Shown here: piece by piece, positions 1 through 9,196 of the stretch | How the letters are laid out: every line of letters begins with the position of its first letter | How positions within the stretch are numbered: position 1 is the first letter of the stretch | Position numbers and translations under genes: made by a program | From: UBA932 sp031548545 | GTDB taxonomy: Bacteria > Bacteroidota > Bacteroidia > Bacteroidales > UBA932 | Length of the DNA stretch: 64,000 bases | Assembly (NCBI GenBank): GCA_031548545.1 | Contig: JAVBQY010000019.1 | Location: forward strand, 1 to 64,000 | Direction: 5' to 3' | The notes under the pieces: generated by a model | Told to the model about the DNA's origin: nothing | Databases searched by the model: none | The model's input: only the letters and a program-made list of their open reading frames with translations

Positions 1-1
1 T

Positions 2-154
2 ATCACCGGCTTCTGGAGCAGGGAGGTGAAGCCGCTGCCGGTGGCTACGATGATTGTGGGCAATAAAAAGCAGATGGATCTCAAAGCCCTCCAGGCCTAT
101 GGGGAAATTACGGAAATTAAGGCAAAAGACCTCTTTAGTAAGGAAGAGGAATAA
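2..154 (+). CDS. C-terminal end of a probable M16-family (insulinase-like) peptidase, partial
   Basis: The window opens inside a gene; 50 codons in frame 2 run to a TAA at 152-154. The peptide (ITGFWSREVKPLPVATMIVG, then NKKQMDLKALQAYGEI and a charged tail) resembles the extreme C-terminus of Bacteroidota M16 peptidases, in which a strand of the type 'VGN.K.ID...L..YG.V' is followed by a short acidic end. The catalytic HxxEH domain would lie upstream of the window, so the assignment rests on tail resemblance only. It is followed after 76 bases by lpdA on the same strand. Confidence 0.45.
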   Translation: MTGFWSREVKPLPVATMIVGNKKQMDLKALQAYGEITEIKAKDLFSKEEE

Positions 155-230
155 ATAAAGGGACATCACACGCGCTCTTTCTTGCTTTTTTCAAAAATAA
201 ATCGTACATTCGTTTTCTAAAATACTGAAA

Positions 231-1622
231 ATGATGTACGATTTATTAGTTATAGGCAGTGGCCCCGGAGGATATGTAGCAGCCATCCGCGGCGCCCAAT
301 TGGGTATGAAAACAGCTATTGTGGAACGGGCGGAACTGGGCGGCATTTGCCTGAATTGGGGCTGCATACCCACCAAAGCCTTATTAAAAAGCGCACAGGT
401 CCTGAACTACCTGCACCATGCCGCTGACTATGGGCTGGATGCCGGAAATATAGCAGCACCCGACATAGAAAAGATCGTAGCCCGCAGTCGCAATGTGGCA
501 GCCGGGATGAGTAAGGGTATCGAATACCTCCTGAAGAAGAATGCGATCACCGTAATACCGGGCAACGCCGTATTACAGGCGGATAAAAGCGTAGAAGTAA
601 CGGCCAATGACGGAAGCAAGCAAAGCGTATCGGCCACCCATACCGTTATTGCAACCGGCGCTCGCGCCAACAGCCTCCCCTTCGCCCCTATCGATGGTGA
701 AAAAATTATAGGCTACCGTCAGGCCCTGGTTCCTAAACGTATTCCTAAAACTATGGCGGTAATCGGCAGCGGCGCCATAGGCAGTGAACTGGCCTGGTTT
801 TACAATAGTGTAGGCACACAGGTTACACTGATCGAATACCTTGATAATATTGTACCGCTGGAAGACGAAGAAGTCAGCGCACAACTCAGCCGTTCTTTCC
901 GCAAAGCCGGCATTAAGGTCATGGTAAGCACCCAGGTGCAGGCGGTCGATACGGCCGGCGAAGGCTGCACCCTCAGCCTTAAAACAAAAAAAGGAGAAGA
1001 AACGCTGCAGGCCGAAGTGGTGCTTTCCGCAGTAGGTATTACTCCCAACACCGAGGGAATAGGGTTGGAAAGCTTAAATATTACGATGGAAAGAGGACGT
1101 ATTAAAGTAGATGAGTACAACCGCACCAATGTAGAAGGCGTATATGCCATCGGTGACGTCATCAATACGCCTGCCCTCGCCCACATTGCTTCGGCAGAGG
1201 CCATCCACTGCGTGGAACATATCGCCGGACTACAGGTTTCCCCTATTAATTATGCTAATTTTCCCTCCTGTATCTATACTTCTCCTGAAATTGCCTCCTG
1301 TGGAATGACGGAGAAGGCCGCCAAAGAAAAGGGTTTTGAAGTAAAAACAGGTAAATTTCCTTACACCGCTTCCGGTAAAGCATCAGCAGCCGGTGAAAAG
1401 GACGGATTTGTAAAGTTGGTATTTAATGCCGCCGACGACAGTCTTTTAGGCGCCCACCTGATCGGCGCCAATGTATCGGAAATGATTGCCGGCATTGTTA
1501 CCTCACGCAACCTCAATGTAAAAGGCAAAGACATTATTCACTCCATCCACCCGCATCCGAGCATGAGCGAAGCGATTATGGAAGCGGCCGCAGCTGCTCA
1601 CGGGGAAGTGATTCACATCTAA
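231..1622 (+). CDS. lpdA: Dihydrolipoyl dehydrogenase (E3)
   Basis: A 463-residue flavoprotein that reoxidises dihydrolipoamide with NAD+ in 2-oxo-acid dehydrogenase complexes or the glycine cleavage system. The N-terminal FAD fold has GSGPGGYVAAIRGAQLG. The redox disulfide CLNWGC is at about residues 40-45, the NAD-binding GSGAIGSELAW near 183, the second FAD motif (YAIGDV) near 307, and the C-terminal HPHPSMSE carries the catalytic His-Glu pair. Length is normal for the family. Two ATGs lie in tandem at 231 and 234; either may be used. No E1 or E2 gene is beside it, so the complex it serves cannot be told. The next gene starts 3 bases after its stop. Confidence 0.95.
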   Translation: MMYDLLVIGSGPGGYVAAIRGAQLGMKTAIVERAELGGICLNWGCIPTKALLKSAQVLNYLHHAADYGLDAGNIAAPDIEKIVARSRNVAAGMSKGIEYLLKKNAITVIPGNAVLQADKSVEVTANDGSKQSVSATHTVIATGARANSLPFAPIDGEKIIGYRQALVPKRIPKTMAVIGSGAIGSELAWFYNSVGTQVTLIEYLDNIVPLEDEEVSAQLSRSFRKAGIKVMVSTQVQAVDTAGEGCTLSLKTKKGEETLQAEVVLSAVGITPNTEGIGLESLNITMERGRIKVDEYNRTNVEGVYAIGDVINTPALAHIASAEAIHCVEHIAGLQVSPINYANFPSCIYTSPEIASCGMTEKAAKEKGFEVKTGKFPYTASGKASAAGEKDGFVKLVFNAADDSLLGAHLIGANVSEMIAGIVTSRNLNVKGKDIIHSIHPHPSMSEAIMEAAAAAHGEVIHI

Positions 1623-1625
1623 ACA

Positions 1626-1958
1626 ATGACTATGGATTATTTTAATGATACCAATTGTGCGGTAACCGTATGCGACCTTAACGGCTCGGTGATCTACCGC
1701 AATGAGCGCTCTGCAGAAACGTTCGCCCGGCATGGCGAGTTAATGGGGAAAAGCCTGAAAGACTGTCATAGTCCTGCCTCCTGGGAGAAGATCACCGACA
1801 TGCTACACAAAGGCGATAGCAATACCTATACAATAGAGAAAGGCGGAGTAAAGAAACTCATTCACCAGATGCCCTGGCGGGAAAACGGCGAAGTCCGCGG
1901 ACTTATCGAACTGTCTATTATTCTACCGGCAGAAATGCCGCACTATGTAAGAGGATAG
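1626..1958 (+). CDS. Small single-PAS-domain protein
   Basis: A 110-residue protein with no signal peptide or membrane segment. The pattern 'AVTVCDLNGSVIYRNERSAE', then 'GKSLKDCH' and a late strand GEVRGLIELSI, is a minimal PAS fold of the PAS_4 kind. No kinase, GGDEF or HTH domain is attached, so it would act as a free-standing sensor or binding module; its ligand is unknown. It starts 3 bases after the lpdA stop and is probably co-transcribed, which hints at redox or metabolite sensing (inference). An alternative ATG is 2 codons in. Its stop directly abuts the stop of the convergent glycosyltransferase gene. Confidence 0.75.
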   Translation: MTMDYFNDTNCAVTVCDLNGSVIYRNERSAETFARHGELMGKSLKDCHSPASWEKITDMLHKGDSNTYTIEKGGVKKLIHQMPWRENGEVRGLIELSIILPAEMPHYVRG

Positions 1959-3647
1959 CTAACGGACCTCGAACTGCCAGCCGGGTTCCATTACAAAGTA
2001 AGAAGCGCCGTCAAGCGCCAAGGCCTTGAGTTTTGCGGTATGCAGCCCCTTGGGCAAGACATCAAACCGTATAGCAGAAAGATCGACAATACGTTGCGGA
2101 TCCGGCGGCAGCGCCGCACGCTCCACAGGGGTATACAGCGGAAAGACTTGTCCGTCAATATCCAGATACAGCGCTTGCACCTTAGTATTATAAGCCGGAC
2201 TAATCATTGGCCGCAACATCACTATGAAACCGGAGCCAAGTTGTAACGCCTGCTGCGGATATTGCAGAACCGGTTGCGCATATTGCGCCGCCGACGCATC
2301 ATTCAACACCGCCGGCACCCCATACTTCGGGGCATGAAATACGTTCAGGTGGTGTGCTTGCAGATAAGTGGCGCGCGACCTTAGTAAATCGGGCCAGGGA
2401 TAAAGTTGCTGAAGAAAAGGATCCGGCTGGCTATCCACTAATTCAAGAACATAGGCTGCATAGAGGCGTTCAGCTTTCACTTTGGCTCCACTCCGGAAAC
2501 CGGAGAGTAATGCGACAGGAATAGACAGCGCCACCAATACGCCGGCTACTTTAGCCATATTTTTTACCAGGCTTTTCTTTTCTTGTTTATCTTTCAGCTC
2601 CATCCAGAGCAACAGCAAGCCTACCACCGCACACAGGGCAAAAGAAGTATAGCGGCCGGCCAGGGACTGTTCCACGCCAAATCCGGCACGGCCTAAAGCT
2701 ATGCTGCCCAAAATAAACAAACTATTCAAGACCAGGGCCAGCGGAAAGAAAAAAAACTGCACCTGCTTTCTTTTCCAGATAAGCACCACGGCGATCAGCA
2801 GAAAGAATACAATGACCAGGCCCGCCAGAACAGCCAATGGAGCGCTAAGCCCACCAGCCAAAGCATTACCCAGAATAGAAAGAAAATACTGTATAAATAT
2901 ACCGGGTTGCTCAAACAAAAAGGTCAGGCTGGGGTGGTGTTCCGGTTTCACATAGCCATTGAAATAAATGCCCCAGCTAAGCGCGGCGCAAGCCATCCAA
3001 AGTATAAAGTAAGGTGACTTGAACACCCTCTTCCCGAAAACAAGCAGCATCAACACAGCGGCCGTCACCCAGGTAATCAAGCCCTGGCTGTGGGAAAACG
3101 AATCAATAAAAGCAAACAAAACGGCCAGTGCAAAGTAAATATACTTTTGTTGTTTATGCTCCGCTTCCAATGCCCGGTACAAGCAATAAAACGATACGAC
3201 AGACAGGACCAGCACCATAACAAAACCGATCTGAAAGCCCCACAGCAAATTCTCGGACTGCACCAGACTATAAATCAGGAATGAGGTCAGGATGGCAAAC
3301 AAATAACGTTTTTGCCGGGACACCTGCTGTCTCCTCCCGATATAATTAACCACAAGAAAAGCAGCGATAGAAAGCATCAGGAAAGAAAAACACATTAAAG
3401 CCACCGTATTATAGTCCGTCAGCGCCACAATACCCAAATAAACCAGCCGGGCAAAAAATATCCGGTGCTCATTATGTTGGGCAAACAGGTCTGAAAAATG
3501 CAGGCCTTCGGCCTCCGTCTTTTGCGAGAAGGCCACCATCTCCCATTCATCCATAAAGGGTACACTTACCCCATAGTTCAGAATATACGACAGACAAATA
3601 ATAGCGGGGATGGCCATTGCAGCCAAATATAACAGTACTTTTTTCAT
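1959..3647 (-). CDS. Polytopic membrane protein, GT-C-like glycosyltransferase
   Basis: A protein of about 562 residues with roughly ten or more hydrophobic segments and a soluble C-terminal tail of about 150 residues. The first extracytoplasmic loop carries PFMDEWEM and a later QHNEHRIFFARL. Acidic residues in the first loop and this arrangement are typical of GT-C enzymes that use polyprenyl-phosphate sugars. The ATG at 3647 (MKKVLLYL) is preferred over the one at 3665, because it lies one base after the GT2 stop (TAATATG) and begins directly with a membrane helix. It follows the GT2 gene, the dehydrogenase and the epimerase, so a role in decorating a surface glycan or lipid is likely. The exact sugar is not known. 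Confidence 0.7.
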   Translation of the reverse strand: MKKVLLYLAAMAIPAIICLSYILNYGVSVPFMDEWEMVAFSQKTEAEGLHFSDLFAQHNEHRIFFARLVYLGIVALTDYNTVALMCFSFLMLSIAAFLVVNYIGRRQQVSRQKRYLFAILTSFLIYSLVQSENLLWGFQIGFVMVLVLSVVSFYCLYRALEAEHKQQKYIYFALAVLFAFIDSFSHSQGLITWVTAAVLMLLVFGKRVFKSPYFILWMACAALSWGIYFNGYVKPEHHPSLTFLFEQPGIFIQYFLSILGNALAGGLSAPLAVLAGLVIVFFLLIAVVLIWKRKQVQFFFFPLALVLNSLFILGSIALGRAGFGVEQSLAGRYTSFALCAVVGLLLLWMELKDKQEKKSLVKNMAKVAGVLVALSIPVALLSGFRSGAKVKAERLYAAYVLELVDSQPDPFLQQLYPWPDLLRSRATYLQAHHLNVFHAPKYGVPAVLNDASAAQYAQPVLQYPQQALQLGSGFIVMLRPMISPAYNTKVQALYLDIDGQVFPLYTPVERAALPPDPQRIVDLSAIRFDVLPKGLHTAKLKALALDGASYFVMEPGWQFEVR

Positions 3648-3648
3648 A

Positions 3649-4362
3649 TTATCTTTTTTTTCCAAACCATGTATTTTTCACACACAGCCAATACCAATGT
3701 AAATAGTGCGGTAACCAGGCCCAGAGCTTAAAATTAGATTGCCCGTCCGTCCGATCATACCAGGCCGATGGAATTTCCGTAATCTTATAGCCCGCAGTAT
3801 AAGCCTTCACCACAATCTCCATCCCGATCTCAAAGCCACCGTTGCTCTCTATAGGAATAGCATCCAACATGATTTTACGGTACATTTTAAAACTATTGGA
3901 AACGTCATGCGTAGGTATGCGGGTAAGCCAATGCAGGGAAAGGCCGGCCATACGGGCAAAAAGTCCTTTCAAAAAAGGGCCTCCGTATTGCTTTCCGCCT
4001 TTCATATAGCGTGAACCGCAGACAAGGTCATAGCCTTCGTCCGCTATTTTGGCATACATCACATCTACCACTTCCAGGCTGTCCGAAAGGTCGGCCATCA
4101 TGACCAGCACCGCCGCTTCGGTAGCCTGCCGCATGCCGCTTTTAATAGCATTCAGCGCACCACGGCCGTATAGATTCTTCTCCAGCCGCACAGGAAAGGG
4201 ATATAGGTCTTTAATCGCAGTGATAACGGGTAGTGTATTGTCTTCTTCAAAATCATAGACGACGATAATCTCTGCCGGCGTCTTGATTTTAGCCTTTATC
4301 TCGTCGAAGAGTGCTTGTATGTTTCCACCCTCATTATAAACCGGTATTACGATATTGATCAT
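3649..4362 (-). CDS. GT2 glycosyltransferase, dolichol-phosphate-mannose-synthase-like
   Basis: A 237-residue GT-A-fold enzyme. The start NIVIPVYNEGGNIQALFDEI and the metal-binding region MMADLSD are typical of polyprenyl-phosphate hexose synthases of family GT2. There is no C-terminal membrane anchor, unlike the ArnC/GtrB type, although the tail is Trp-rich and ends in GKKR. It probably makes a lipid-linked sugar used by the GT-C-like protein encoded immediately downstream. The upstream neighbour is an epimerase, 10 bases away. The four genes form one minus-strand unit. Confidence 0.85.
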   Translation of the reverse strand: MINIVIPVYNEGGNIQALFDEIKAKIKTPAEIIVVYDFEEDNTLPVITAIKDLYPFPVRLEKNLYGRGALNAIKSGMRQATEAAVLVMMADLSDSLEVVDVMYAKIADEGYDLVCGSRYMKGGKQYGGPFLKGLFARMAGLSLHWLTRIPTHDVSNSFKMYRKIMLDAIPIESNGGFEIGMEIVVKAYTAGYKITEIPSAWYDRTDGQSNFKLWAWLPHYLHWYWLCVKNTWFGKKR

Positions 4363-4372
4363 CTGCGCTATC

Positions 4373-5392
4373 TTAAATATTACCCAAAGCCACCTGCTCC
4401 TTCACCCATGGAATGACCTCATCAAGTGTAGCGCTCAAATCGGTAGACGCTTCAAAGCCCAATAATTCCTTTGCCTTGGCTACGGAGGGTACCCGTTTCT
4501 GCACATCATATTCAAAGGCCTTATCATGCACAAAATTTAAAGGCTTATCACCGTTGATTTTTTTCCAGATCAAAGCGGCCAGGTCTTTCACGGTAGTAGA
4601 CACCGGTGTAGACAGATTAAAATCATTATTCAGCGCCTTTTCGCTTTCAATACAGAGACGTATACCACGCGCCAGATCGCCGCCGTATGTATAATGGCGG
4701 ACCTGGTTCCCTTCTCCCAGGATATGCAAAGGATCCTGCCCCTTGAGCACTTTCTGTACCAGGTCGGGCACCACATGACTCATGGCCAGCTTCACATTGC
4801 CTGAGAAAATTTCTTTTTCATTTTTGGCCCGCCGCTCGCCGATACCCACACAATTAAACGGGCGGATAATGGTATAGGGCAACTGGTATTGTTCATAAGC
4901 GCCCTGGGCGAAATATTCGCAGGCCAGCTTCTGAAATCCATAGGTAGACAAGGGCGGCGGACATTTTTTCTGCTCTCCTTCCGGCGTGGGATAAATAGAG
5001 GCGGACTCATAGACCATGGATGAAGACAGGACGTTGATTTTTTTCAACTGTCTTTCTTTAAACGCCCAGATGGCCGCATCAAAAGTAGAAGCTGTGATGC
5101 GCTCATTTTCGGCTAAAAGTTCATAGGCATACTCATGAAAATAAGTAATACCGCCGATCATGGCGGCAATGGCCACCACCTGGTCGCAGTCGGCGATCAG
5201 TTCTTTCATCAGGGCAGTATCTTTGACATCGCCCTTTACAATACTGTAGTTCGGGTGATGGTCATAACTTTTCTCAATAAAACCATATTTGCTGTAATTA
5301 TCAATACCCACTACCGTATGGCCATGTTTCAATAATTCTTCCACCAAATAACCGGCAATAAATCCGGCAGAACCCGTAACTAATATTTTCAT
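4373..5392 (-). CDS. NAD-dependent nucleotide-sugar epimerase/dehydratase
   Basis: A 339-residue short-chain dehydrogenase of the extended (epimerase) class. The Rossmann motif is TGSAGFIAG at residues 7-15, and DNYSKYG follows the second strand. The catalytic YxxxK is STYGFQKLACEY, with an upstream SSSMVYES supplying the Ser. Substrate is probably a UDP- or GDP-sugar made by the neighbouring dehydrogenase. Its ATG overlaps the upstream dehydrogenase stop by one base (TAATG), so translation is coupled. The specific reaction cannot be fixed from sequence. Confidence 0.85.
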   Translation of the reverse strand: MKILVTGSAGFIAGYLVEELLKHGHTVVGIDNYSKYGFIEKSYDHHPNYSIVKGDVKDTALMKELIADCDQVVAIAAMIGGITYFHEYAYELLAENERITASTFDAAIWAFKERQLKKINVLSSSMVYESASIYPTPEGEQKKCPPPLSTYGFQKLACEYFAQGAYEQYQLPYTIIRPFNCVGIGERRAKNEKEIFSGNVKLAMSHVVPDLVQKVLKGQDPLHILGEGNQVRHYTYGGDLARGIRLCIESEKALNNDFNLSTPVSTTVKDLAALIWKKINGDKPLNFVHDKAFEYDVQKRVPSVAKAKELLGFEASTDLSATLDEVIPWVKEQVALGNI

Positions 5393-6579
5393 TATATTTT
5401 TCCTCCATTATTCAGGACATTCCAGATGTCCACCACCTTTTTATTTTTAATTTCCAATGTTTTATAACGTTTGTGCGGCGCTGCAATAATAATGATATCA
5501 CAGGTTTCCAGTAGTGTTGCTTCATCTGTCAGGGCCGGATCTTTCACATAAGGGTCAGCACAATATACCTTCCCCGACTCTATTTCCAATATTTTTTTCA
5601 ATTTGTAAGACAGGGATTCCCGGATATCATCACTCTCCGCCTTGAATGCCATCCCCAGTATACCGACTTTCATCTCCGAAAGGTTATACTGTTTTTTAAG
5701 CTGGTTGACAACATAGTTGGGCAAGCCCTCATTAATAAGCATAGCAGTATGCCCCAGGTGAAAGTTATTGTTATTAAAGGCGGCCAACTGCATGGTATCT
5801 TTAAACAGGCAGGGACCGGCCGCAAAGCCGGGCCGTGGAAAATCCTTGGTACGCGAATAGTTATGCGTCATCGCGTGATAAATATTGTAAAAATCCAGGT
5901 TATAGTCATTGGCAATCATATAGAACTGGTTGGCCACAGCAAATTTCAGGTAGCGCCAGGAGTTGGTGAACAACTTGGCCAGCTCGGCTTCCATAGGACT
6001 CACCACCACCAGGTCTTTGGTCAGAAGAGAGAATAAATCGGAAGCCCTCCTTACCCCTTCGTCCGTAAAAGAAGATATGATCTGCGGCAGGCTTTCCAGT
6101 TCTTCCAGGGCCTTACCTTCCAGGATACGTTCCGGGCAAAAAGCAAGGTGAATATGCTTGCCGGCATCAATAAACCAATCATTGATCCGCTTACTGAGCC
6201 CCGGATATACGGTACTGCGTAAAACCAGCAGCTGCCCGTCGCGGAAGTAAGGCAACAAACCGTCTATCACCTCTTTCATGATCCGGAACTTGGGGTTCAG
6301 GTGTTCGTCGACCGGCGTACCGATAATCAATACGGCCGTCTCACTTTCCGACACCACCCCCGGCTGATCTGAAAAATGCAATTTCCCGGAAGCCAGTACT
6401 TTTTTCAACAAAGGTTCCGCCCCTTCTTCAAAAAAGGGAATGGTACCGGATTGTACCGTTTCAATGCTTTTGGCGTTAGTATCATAGATACAGACATCTT
6501 TACCCTTACCGGCCAACATAATAGCCAACGGAAGCCCAACATGTCCGCAACCGCCGATGACACAAATATCGTATTTCAT
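5392..6579 (-). CDS. Nucleotide-sugar dehydrogenase (UDP-Glc/GDP-Man dehydrogenase family)
   Basis: A 395-residue NAD-dependent enzyme that oxidises C6 of a nucleotide sugar to the uronic acid. Visible features: the N-terminal dinucleotide fold VIGGCGHVGLPLAIMLA, LRSTVYPGLSKRI, FCPERILEGKALEEL, the catalytic Cys region FAAGPCLFKDT (about residues 255-265), and the C-terminal domain with ILGMAFKAESDDIRES. It is first of four minus-strand genes for glycan building; the leader between it and murF-alr (6580-6614) is AT-rich. It resembles WecC/TviB-like enzymes as well as UDP-glucose dehydrogenases, so the substrate is left open. Confidence 0.87.
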   Translation of the reverse strand: MKYDICVIGGCGHVGLPLAIMLAGKGKDVCIYDTNAKSIETVQSGTIPFFEEGAEPLLKKVLASGKLHFSDQPGVVSESETAVLIIGTPVDEHLNPKFRIMKEVIDGLLPYFRDGQLLVLRSTVYPGLSKRINDWFIDAGKHIHLAFCPERILEGKALEELESLPQIISSFTDEGVRRASDLFSLLTKDLVVVSPMEAELAKLFTNSWRYLKFAVANQFYMIANDYNLDFYNIYHAMTHNYSRTKDFPRPGFAAGPCLFKDTMQLAAFNNNNFHLGHTAMLINEGLPNYVVNQLKKQYNLSEMKVGILGMAFKAESDDIRESLSYKLKKILEIESGKVYCADPYVKDPALTDEATLLETCDIIIIAAPHKRYKTLEIKNKKVVDIWNVLNNGGKI

Positions 6580-6614
6580 TCAATTGTTAAATTTTTAAAA
6601 TACAAATATAGCAT

Positions 6615-9092
6615 TTACTCTTGAAAATACACGCGTTTTACCCGCCTGCTCACACTTGTTAACACTTCATAAGGTATGGTTTCAAGTATTCTCGCCACCT
6701 CAGCAATGGGCCACTGCTCACCGAAAATAATGACTTCATCATTTTCGCAGGCCTTGATTTCAGACAAATCTATCATACACATATCCATACAGACATTGCC
6801 AATAACCGGGACCAGGCGTCCGTTGACCAGCACCTTGCCCCGCCCGTTGCCGAACCTGCGGTTCAGGCCGTCGGCATAGCCGATAGGAATAACCCCTATG
6901 GTCATGTCCGCCGGAGCAATGAATGCACGGCTATAGCCCACCGCTTCTCCGGCCGGAATCCGGCGGATTTGGGATATCACGGTTTTCAGCGTACTTACAT
7001 TATACAGGTGTTGCTGCTCCGTGGCATCTACCCCAACACCATACAGGCCTATGCCCAGGCGCACCATGTCAAATTGTGCTTCAGGAAAACGGGCTATGCC
7101 GGCAGAGTTAAGAATATGGCGTGCAATGGGATAATCAAAAGCGGACTGCAATTGTCCGCTCATCTGCCGGAAAGTATCGATCTGACGACGGGTATACATA
7201 TCAAAGCGCGGCTCATCACTGGTGGCCAGGTGTGAAAAAACGGAGGCTATATGCAGGCCGGGCTTCTCCTGCAAGGCTGTAATAAGCGCAGGAAGGTCTT
7301 TTTCCTCAAAACCCAGGCGGTGCATACCGGTATCGAATTTAATATGTATACGCACCTGCGGATAACGGCGCAGTTTTTCTTTTAGCAGGTTCAGCACCCT
7401 GAAACTGTATACTTCCGGCTCCAAATCATATTCCAGCATTTTATCCAGGCTCTGCTCCTCGGGATTCATCACCATTACCGGCATGCGTATACCGGCGCGG
7501 CGCAGTTCCACCCCCTCATCGGCATAAGCTACGGCAAGATAATCAACATGATGAAACTGTAAAAGATTGGCAATTTCATAACTACCGCTACCATAGGAAA
7601 AAGCCTTCACCATAGCCATTAGCTTTACGCCTGGCGAAAGCTTGGAACGATGATAGTTCAGGTTTTGCAGCATTGCCGACAAGTTGATTTCCAGCACGGT
7701 TTCATGCGCCTTTTGCTGCAGGGCCTTGTCTATCTGTTCAAATTCAAAAATCCGGGCGCCCTTCAATAAGATGGTTTCATCACGCAAGCTATCAAAGGGG
7801 AAGTCACGCAAAAAAGCAGTGGTATCCGGATAAAACTGTTTTTCCATGGTGAATTTATCCGCCTGTCCGGAAATCACCGGACCGATACCGATGATACGGC
7901 TGATCTGTTTACTTTGCAATAAGCGGGAAACCCCGGTATACAGTTCGTCTTCGGGCCTGCCGCTTTGCAGGATATCCGAAAGTATAATCGTTTTTTTAAC
8001 GTGCTGTTGCTGCTGCACCAGAAAGTCAACCGCTATCTGCAGGGAATTGTAATCAGAACTGTAACTATCATTAATGACGGAACAATTATTAATTGCCTCT
8101 TTCAACTCCATCCGCATTTCAATGGCCGGCAGGCTGCACATGCGTCCGGAAATATACTCCTGTTCATAGCCCAACAGCAACATACAGGCCCAGCAATGCA
8201 TGGCGTTTTCTATAGCCGCCTTATCCGGAAAGGGAATGCTGATTTGCAGGGGGCGGCCCTGATAAACAGCCGTAATCACAGTAGCGTCCGCGCCTGATAC
8301 TATCGTACGGCACTGCAGCACACTACCCGGCGCATACCCCCAGCTAAACAGCCGTAACTGTTGCAAGGCGGCGGATTGCGCAATCCGTTCCCGCACCTCC
8401 GGCTGGTCAGCGCAATAAATCAGGGTTTGCACACCGGAAAAAAGCCGGAGCTTTTCATCTATCTTCTGTCTGCGGTCTTGAAAATACTCATCATGAGCCG
8501 CACCAATATTCGTAAAAATACCGACGGTAGGCTGTATGACCTCCCGGTTGCGTTCCATCTCTCCGGGCTGCGAAAGGCCGGCTTCGAAAACGGCCATTTC
8601 ATCCTCTTGCTCCATCTGCCAAACAGACAGCGGCACCCCGATCTGGCTATTGTAACTCTTGGGGCTTTTCACCACTTTCCTGCTATCAGCCAGTAAATAA
8701 GACAGCCATTCTTTCACTATGGTTTTTCCGTTGCTGCCGGTAATGCCTATCACCGGAATTTGAAAGCGCCGCCTATGGTTTGCAGACAACAACTGCAAAG
8801 CGCTCAGCGAATTATCAACAACAAGCCAATCTATATCTTTTACAGCCTCCAGCGCAGCGGGAATATACTCCACCACAAAAGACCGCACCCCTTTTTCATA
8901 GAGGGACTCAATATACTTATGCCCATCATTGCGGGCCGTAACCAGGGCAAAAAACAAACTGCCGTCGGCCGTCACAACATTCCGGCTATCGGTCAGCAGG
9001 CGCGTAATCACCACATCATCCGTCCGGCCTGTTATACGCCGGGCGCCGGTTATAGTTGCTATTTCACCTATTTGATATTTCGGCATGGTCAA
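6615..9092 (-). CDS. murF-alr: Bifunctional MurF ligase / alanine racemase
   Basis: An 825-residue fusion of two peptidoglycan enzymes, common in Bacteroidota. The N-terminal half is the ligase that adds D-Ala-D-Ala to the UDP-MurNAc-tripeptide, with the ATP loop GITGSNGKT at about residues 116-124 and NDSYSSDYNS near 341. The C-terminal half, from about residue 465, is a PLP alanine racemase: Schiff-base Lys at about 496 in AMVKAFSYG, then GYADGLNRRFGNG and NVCMDMCMID with the catalytic region. One chain therefore links D-Ala supply with its use. The ATG at 9092 or the one two codons later may be the start. A TATCTTTG -7 box lies 16 bases upstream. Confidence 0.95.
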   Translation of the reverse strand: MTMPKYQIGEIATITGARRITGRTDDVVITRLLTDSRNVVTADGSLFFALVTARNDGHKYIESLYEKGVRSFVVEYIPAALEAVKDIDWLVVDNSLSALQLLSANHRRRFQIPVIGITGSNGKTIVKEWLSYLLADSRKVVKSPKSYNSQIGVPLSVWQMEQEDEMAVFEAGLSQPGEMERNREVIQPTVGIFTNIGAAHDEYFQDRRQKIDEKLRLFSGVQTLIYCADQPEVRERIAQSAALQQLRLFSWGYAPGSVLQCRTIVSGADATVITAVYQGRPLQISIPFPDKAAIENAMHCWACMLLLGYEQEYISGRMCSLPAIEMRMELKEAINNCSVINDSYSSDYNSLQIAVDFLVQQQQHVKKTIILSDILQSGRPEDELYTGVSRLLQSKQISRIIGIGPVISGQADKFTMEKQFYPDTTAFLRDFPFDSLRDETILLKGARIFEFEQIDKALQQKAHETVLEINLSAMLQNLNYHRSKLSPGVKLMAMVKAFSYGSGSYEIANLLQFHHVDYLAVAYADEGVELRRAGIRMPVMVMNPEEQSLDKMLEYDLEPEVYSFRVLNLLKEKLRRYPQVRIHIKFDTGMHRLGFEEKDLPALITALQEKPGLHIASVFSHLATSDEPRFDMYTRRQIDTFRQMSGQLQSAFDYPIARHILNSAGIARFPEAQFDMVRLGIGLYGVGVDATEQQHLYNVSTLKTVISQIRRIPAGEAVGYSRAFIAPADMTIGVIPIGYADGLNRRFGNGRGKVLVNGRLVPVIGNVCMDMCMIDLSEIKACENDEVIIFGEQWPIAEVARILETIPYEVLTSVSRRVKRVYFQE

Positions 9093-9107
9093 TTTACATA
9101 GAGACTA

Positions 9108-9115
9108 CAAAGATA
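9108..9115 (-). promoter_or_regulatory. -7 promoter box of murF-alr
   Basis: On the minus strand this reads TATCTTTG, a perfect match to the Bacteroidota TAnnTTTG -7 element, 16 bases before the murF-alr ATG. No clear -33 TTTG is seen at the usual distance. Confidence 0.65.
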
Positions 9116-9168
9116 AGCAATTTATGACTTTAATCTTCCGGAAAGAAAAATTATTCTGATTTTATTGC

Positions 9169-9176
9169 TATCTTTG
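9169..9176 (+). promoter_or_regulatory. -7 promoter box of ffh
   Basis: TATCTTTG, 20 bases before the ffh ATG, in the intergenic space shared with the divergent murF-alr promoter. The predicted 5' leader is only about 12-15 bases. Confidence 0.65.
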
Positions 9177-9196
9177 CCTCCTTATTTTGATGATTT